From a virus: 22,525 bases of DNA. Position numbers and translations under genes: made by a program. Position 1 is the first letter of the stretch. The number at the start of each line of letters is the position of its first letter. Below, one piece after another: positions 20,838 to 22,525 of this stretch. Under the pieces are notes generated by a model, which saw only the letters and a program-made list of their open reading frames with translations, was not told the DNA's origin and made no database searches. Where the stretch lies: the IMG/VR virus record IMGVR_UViG_3300006920_000278, positions 1-22,525 of that record; one strand, given 5' to 3'.

Positions 20838-21297
20838 GGATTTACTCCAAAGAAGGTAGGAGTCCCATTGATCGTTGGGACGGACGATGGCGTAGCTTCG
20901 CGGTGCAATGCTCCGAGCAGTAGTGGGACGACCTGCGGCGCTTGACAGGAGTATGCAGCGCATGGGTTCACCAGCTTCACCACGAAGGGCTGCTGGTGAT
21001 GAGCAGGGTTTTAGTCGGAACCCAGAACGATGGTGGAGCGGGGCAGGGCAACGGGTTGTCGTGGACTGCAATGATCAGCGCAGCGGGGCAAAGCGAAGCA
21101 ACAGTTTCCCTTTCCCGGCTCATGCACCTGCAGAAAGAGTTGAAGTGCCGGTTTAATCGTGACCGGCGGACGATGGCATAGCTTTAATCAGCTCTGTAAG
21201 GTTTCGCAAGGCACCGATTCGCAGAACAACGCTCGGCCGCAAAGCGCGGTGCTCGGCACTGTGGGATGGGACTTACACCTTTCGGATGCCCAGCTCA
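20838..21297. other. Non-coding, GC-richer, structure-rich stretch (candidate structured RNA or origin)
   Basis: No convincing gene lies here; frames in this stretch have no ribosome-binding site and odd composition. Inverted repeats are dense. TGGGTTC (20963-20969) pairs with GAACCCA (21018-21024) and encloses ACCAGC/GCTGGT (20970-20975 with 20992-20997), which in turn encloses TTC/GAA. GCGCT/AGCGC (20938-20942 with 20957-20961) and GCACCG/CGGTGC (21211-21216 with 21247-21252) form further stems. An 18-base direct repeat is present near both ends. GC content is visibly higher than in flanking genes. Confidence 0.5.
20881..21184 (+). repeat. Direct repeat pair, 18 bases, 17 identical
   Basis: CGGACGATGGCGTAGCTT at 20881-20898 recurs as CGGACGATGGCATAGCTT at 21167-21184, 286 bases apart. 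Each copy is preceded by ATCGT within about ten bases, so similarity may extend to nearly 30 bases. The pair brackets most of the non-coding stretch. Confidence 0.75.
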
Positions 21298-21933
21298 TCA
21301 AACCTCTAGTTCTTCAAGTACGGAAGAAAAGCGACCGTATCTGGGACGCCAGGTGCCTAAGCCTTCAAAACGTCCTGCTGCATTAGCGATACGTTCAAGG
21401 GAGTCAATGCTGATTCGATCGTCGTCAATAGTGACGTTAAAAGTGCAGGACCATTCAGGGATCACAATGCGAGTGCACCAGTTAGTGACTTTTTGCCTGA
21501 CTACAGGGCTAGTGTTGACGAATCTGCCGTGTTCAGACATTTCTTGTGCAGTATCTGGCCCGTCAAACTCAATTTCAGGGTTGTTTTCAACAATTAGGGC
21601 GCGTTCTACTTCTTTGCCCAACTTAAAAGCTGTTGCTCCATTGCGAAGACAACGTTGAAAGTTTTGCGCTGGCATATATAGGTTTTCAAAGCCACGGAAT
21701 GAAACTGAGTTTTCAGTGTCATCAATAATGACTTTGCCATCTACGCCCCAGTAGCCCGAATAAACCCAGTCAATAACACGAAGGTTTTGGTGATCTTTGT
21801 CTGCTTTAACTCGTTTACCGGTGAAATGTTTTTTGATTTTGGATGCTTCGCTTAGTGGATCGGAGCATCGATTGTTGGAGAGCAGCAGTTGTGACTCACC
21901 GTTTACCTTGATGGCAAACCGTCTAATAGACAT
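21298..21933 (-). CDS. Phage protein with C-terminal GLGTWRPRYGRF signature (211 aa)
   Basis: A beta-rich soluble protein starting MSIRRFAIKVNGESQLLLSN. A segment VVRQKVTNWCTRIVIPEWSC followed by a strand (FNVTIDDDRIS) and helix (SLERIANAAGRFEGLG) leads to TWRPRYGRFSSV near the C terminus. I recall phage proteins of about 200 residues that share this end (a valine-rich strand ending in PEW(S/D), a helix, then G.G.WRP.(Y/F)GRF), usually near replication or recombination genes, with no known activity. AAAG about five bases before the ATG is only a weak ribosome-binding site. It is divergent from the gene at 22100 across 166 bases. Confidence 0.7.
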   Translation of the reverse strand: MSIRRFAIKVNGESQLLLSNNRCSDPLSEASKIKKHFTGKRVKADKDHQNLRVIDWVYSGYWGVDGKVIIDDTENSVSFRGFENLYMPAQNFQRCLRNGATAFKLGKEVERALIVENNPEIEFDGPDTAQEMSEHGRFVNTSPVVRQKVTNWCTRIVIPEWSCTFNVTIDDDRISIDSLERIANAAGRFEGLGTWRPRYGRFSSVLEELEV

Positions 21934-21951
21934 GAACTTTACGTTGTTTAA

Positions 21952-21964
21952 GTTAACCCTTAAC
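21952..21964. promoter_or_regulatory. Perfect dyad GTTAACCCTTAAC in a divergent intergenic region
   Basis: GTTAA and TTAAC flank a three-base centre, 18 bases upstream of the minus-strand start at 21933. A short perfect dyad in a divergent gap is a reasonable operator candidate, possibly for one of the RHH proteins. Nothing else supports it. The rest of the 166-base gap shows no gene. Confidence 0.3.
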
Positions 21965-22099
21965 GGGCGTCCCTTGAGGACATCATTAAATTAGAACACG
22001 AGTGGCAACCAAACAGAAAGTTGTGCTTCTTGCGTAATTGGCACATAGCCTTGCGGGGAGGCGGCGATCTGGTACTTTAGTGTTGGAGCCGTATGTTTA

Positions 22100-22297
22100 A
22101 TGCCCGGTACAACAGAACTACCCGAGACAGTCACAGAGTTTCTAGAAGATGGCTCCGTTGCTGTCGTCGTTGGTCATCTAAGGGGCTGGGTTTCGAGCGC
22201 CCATTTAATTGAGCCAAAGGCCAACCAACTAATGCGTAAATGGCTGGAAGAAAAATCAGAAGCTCTATTGAACGAGGATTATGACGGAGCCTCTTGA
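22100..22297 (+). CDS. Small conserved-looking protein (65 aa)
   Basis: The product starts MPGTTELPETVTEFLEDGSV, continues with a hydrophobic strand and turn (AVVVGHLRGWVSSAHLIEP), and ends in a charged helix (RKWLEEKSEALLNEDYD). TTGGAG about 11 bases before the ATG may serve for initiation. I recognise no family. It overlaps the exonuclease-like gene downstream by 17 bases, so it is probably the first gene of an operon continuing past the window. Confidence 0.55.
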   Translation: MPGTTELPETVTEFLEDGSVAVVVGHLRGWVSSAHLIEPKANQLMRKWLEEKSEALLNEDYDGAS

Positions 22298-22525
22298 CGC
22301 CCAAGACATATTGGCGTCACTGCGTCGATGGCAACTGGAGCAAGATAACTCTGGCCCATTCAGGGTTTACAGAGATCAAGAAGGGCAGATATATCACTCT
22401 GTCACCCATATCCTGAAGCACACAGCCCCTCAATCCCAAAAAGATGCATTGGCACGATGGTCCAAGAGACCTGGCAGTTCATTGGAGCGTGATCTTGCCT
22501 GTGACCGGGGTACTGTTGCCCATGA
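22281..22525 (+). CDS. PD-(D/E)XK-type exonuclease, N-terminal part (truncated by right edge)
   Basis: An open frame from ATG 22281 runs off the right edge (81 codons plus two bases). The N terminus (MTEPLDAQDILASLRRWQLE) leads into GQIYHSVTHILKHTAP and then ALARWSKRPGSS and CDRGTVAH. This matches the opening of phage Cas4/RecB-like exonucleases: a (Y/H)-x-SVT-x-IL motif, a Leu...Trp helix and the RGT-x-(V/H)-H motif that precedes the catalytic PD and (D/E)XK residues. The catalytic half lies outside the window. GAGG just before the ATG may act as ribosome-binding site. The inferred role is DNA recombination or host DNA degradation. Confidence 0.65.
   Translation, partial: MTEPLDAQDILASLRRWQLEQDNSGPFRVYRDQEGQIYHSVTHILKHTAPQSQKDALARWSKRPGSSLERDLACDRGTVAH

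Larger units (their letters stand above)
991..22489 (+). repeat. Dispersed over-represented heptamer TGGARCG
   Basis: By eye I find 42 copies of TGGAACG or TGGAGCG on the plus strand (first 991, last 22483) and nine on the minus strand. About 2.7 per strand would be expected with equal base frequencies. Examples outside the fibres are 1889, 10335, 11584, 12663, 14701, 15112, 17459, 18551, 19239, 19644, 21034 and 22483. They occur in genes of both orientations, in different codon phases, and in gaps. Confidence 0.65.

Noticed and set aside
20940-21060. Possible tRNA in the structured block
   Set aside because: GGGTTC pairs with GAACCC, but I could not place an anticodon arm, a T-loop with GTTCGAAT-like sequence, or an acceptor stem of proper geometry.
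20838-21071. Extension of the minus-strand gene at 20322 to a start at 21071
   Set aside because: The extra residues are Pro/Arg/Ser-rich without structure, and the ATG at 20837 has a good ribosome-binding site.
20942-21181. Plus-strand frame (TTG 20942 or ATG 20999) in the non-coding block
   Set aside because: The last part looks like a helix, but there is no ribosome-binding site, the frame is full of inverted repeats, and it shows no recognisable domain. Kept as non-coding with doubt.

Overview
The window looks like part of a tailed double-stranded DNA phage genome. It most resembles cyanophages of marine Synechococcus/Prochlorococcus with a siphovirus-like tail. The grounds are a tail-tip J-like protein, two tail-tube-like proteins, two giant Gly/Thr/Ser-rich fibres (one ending in a peptidase S74 chaperone), many small cyanophage-type membrane and exported proteins, a lysis-like cluster, a dCTP deaminase, a primase-helicase fusion, an SSB-like protein and the start of a PD-(D/E)XK-type exonuclease. 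No integrase, attachment site, rRNA, tRNA or bacterial housekeeping gene was seen. The host assignment rests on remembered family resemblance, not on a search.

Layout. 1-9682 (+): tail tip (cut by the left edge), two tail proteins, fibre 1 (2758-6042, tandem repeats of about 113 residues) and fibre 2 (6092-9682, eight nearly identical DNA boxes and an S74 chaperone). 9748-12082 (+): small accessory genes, including a 34-residue membrane protein, an exported beta-barrel-like protein followed by a strong terminator, a DUF3310 protein and a proline-rich protein with a membrane segment and a cationic tail. 12024-13943 (-): four translationally coupled genes, three with signal peptides. 13967-16061 (+): holin-like/coiled-coil protein, a 57-residue protein, membrane-anchored C39-like peptidase, dCTP deaminase and two small genes. 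16047-19535 (-): primase-helicase, then a string of small regulatory-looking genes including two ribbon-helix-helix (RHH) proteins. 19689-20294 (+): SSB-like protein. 20322-21933 (-): two phage proteins of unknown function separated by a 460-base non-coding, structure-rich stretch. 22100-22525 (+): a small protein and the 5' end of an exonuclease.

How it fits together. The left third builds the tail and host-recognition apparatus. The middle probably handles envelope modification and lysis. The right third handles replication and nucleotide supply. Transcription direction switches at least seven times, and stop/start overlaps (ATGA, TAATG) are common.

The least expected signals are at the DNA level. 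TGGARCG (R = A/G) is strongly over-represented and biased to the + strand across genes of either orientation. Eight GGGGACA/TGTCCC(C) elements cluster at the 3' end of the primase-helicase gene, forming two near-identical hairpins. A + strand terminator sits between two divergent genes. A non-coding block at 20838-21297 has nested inverted repeats and flanking direct repeats.
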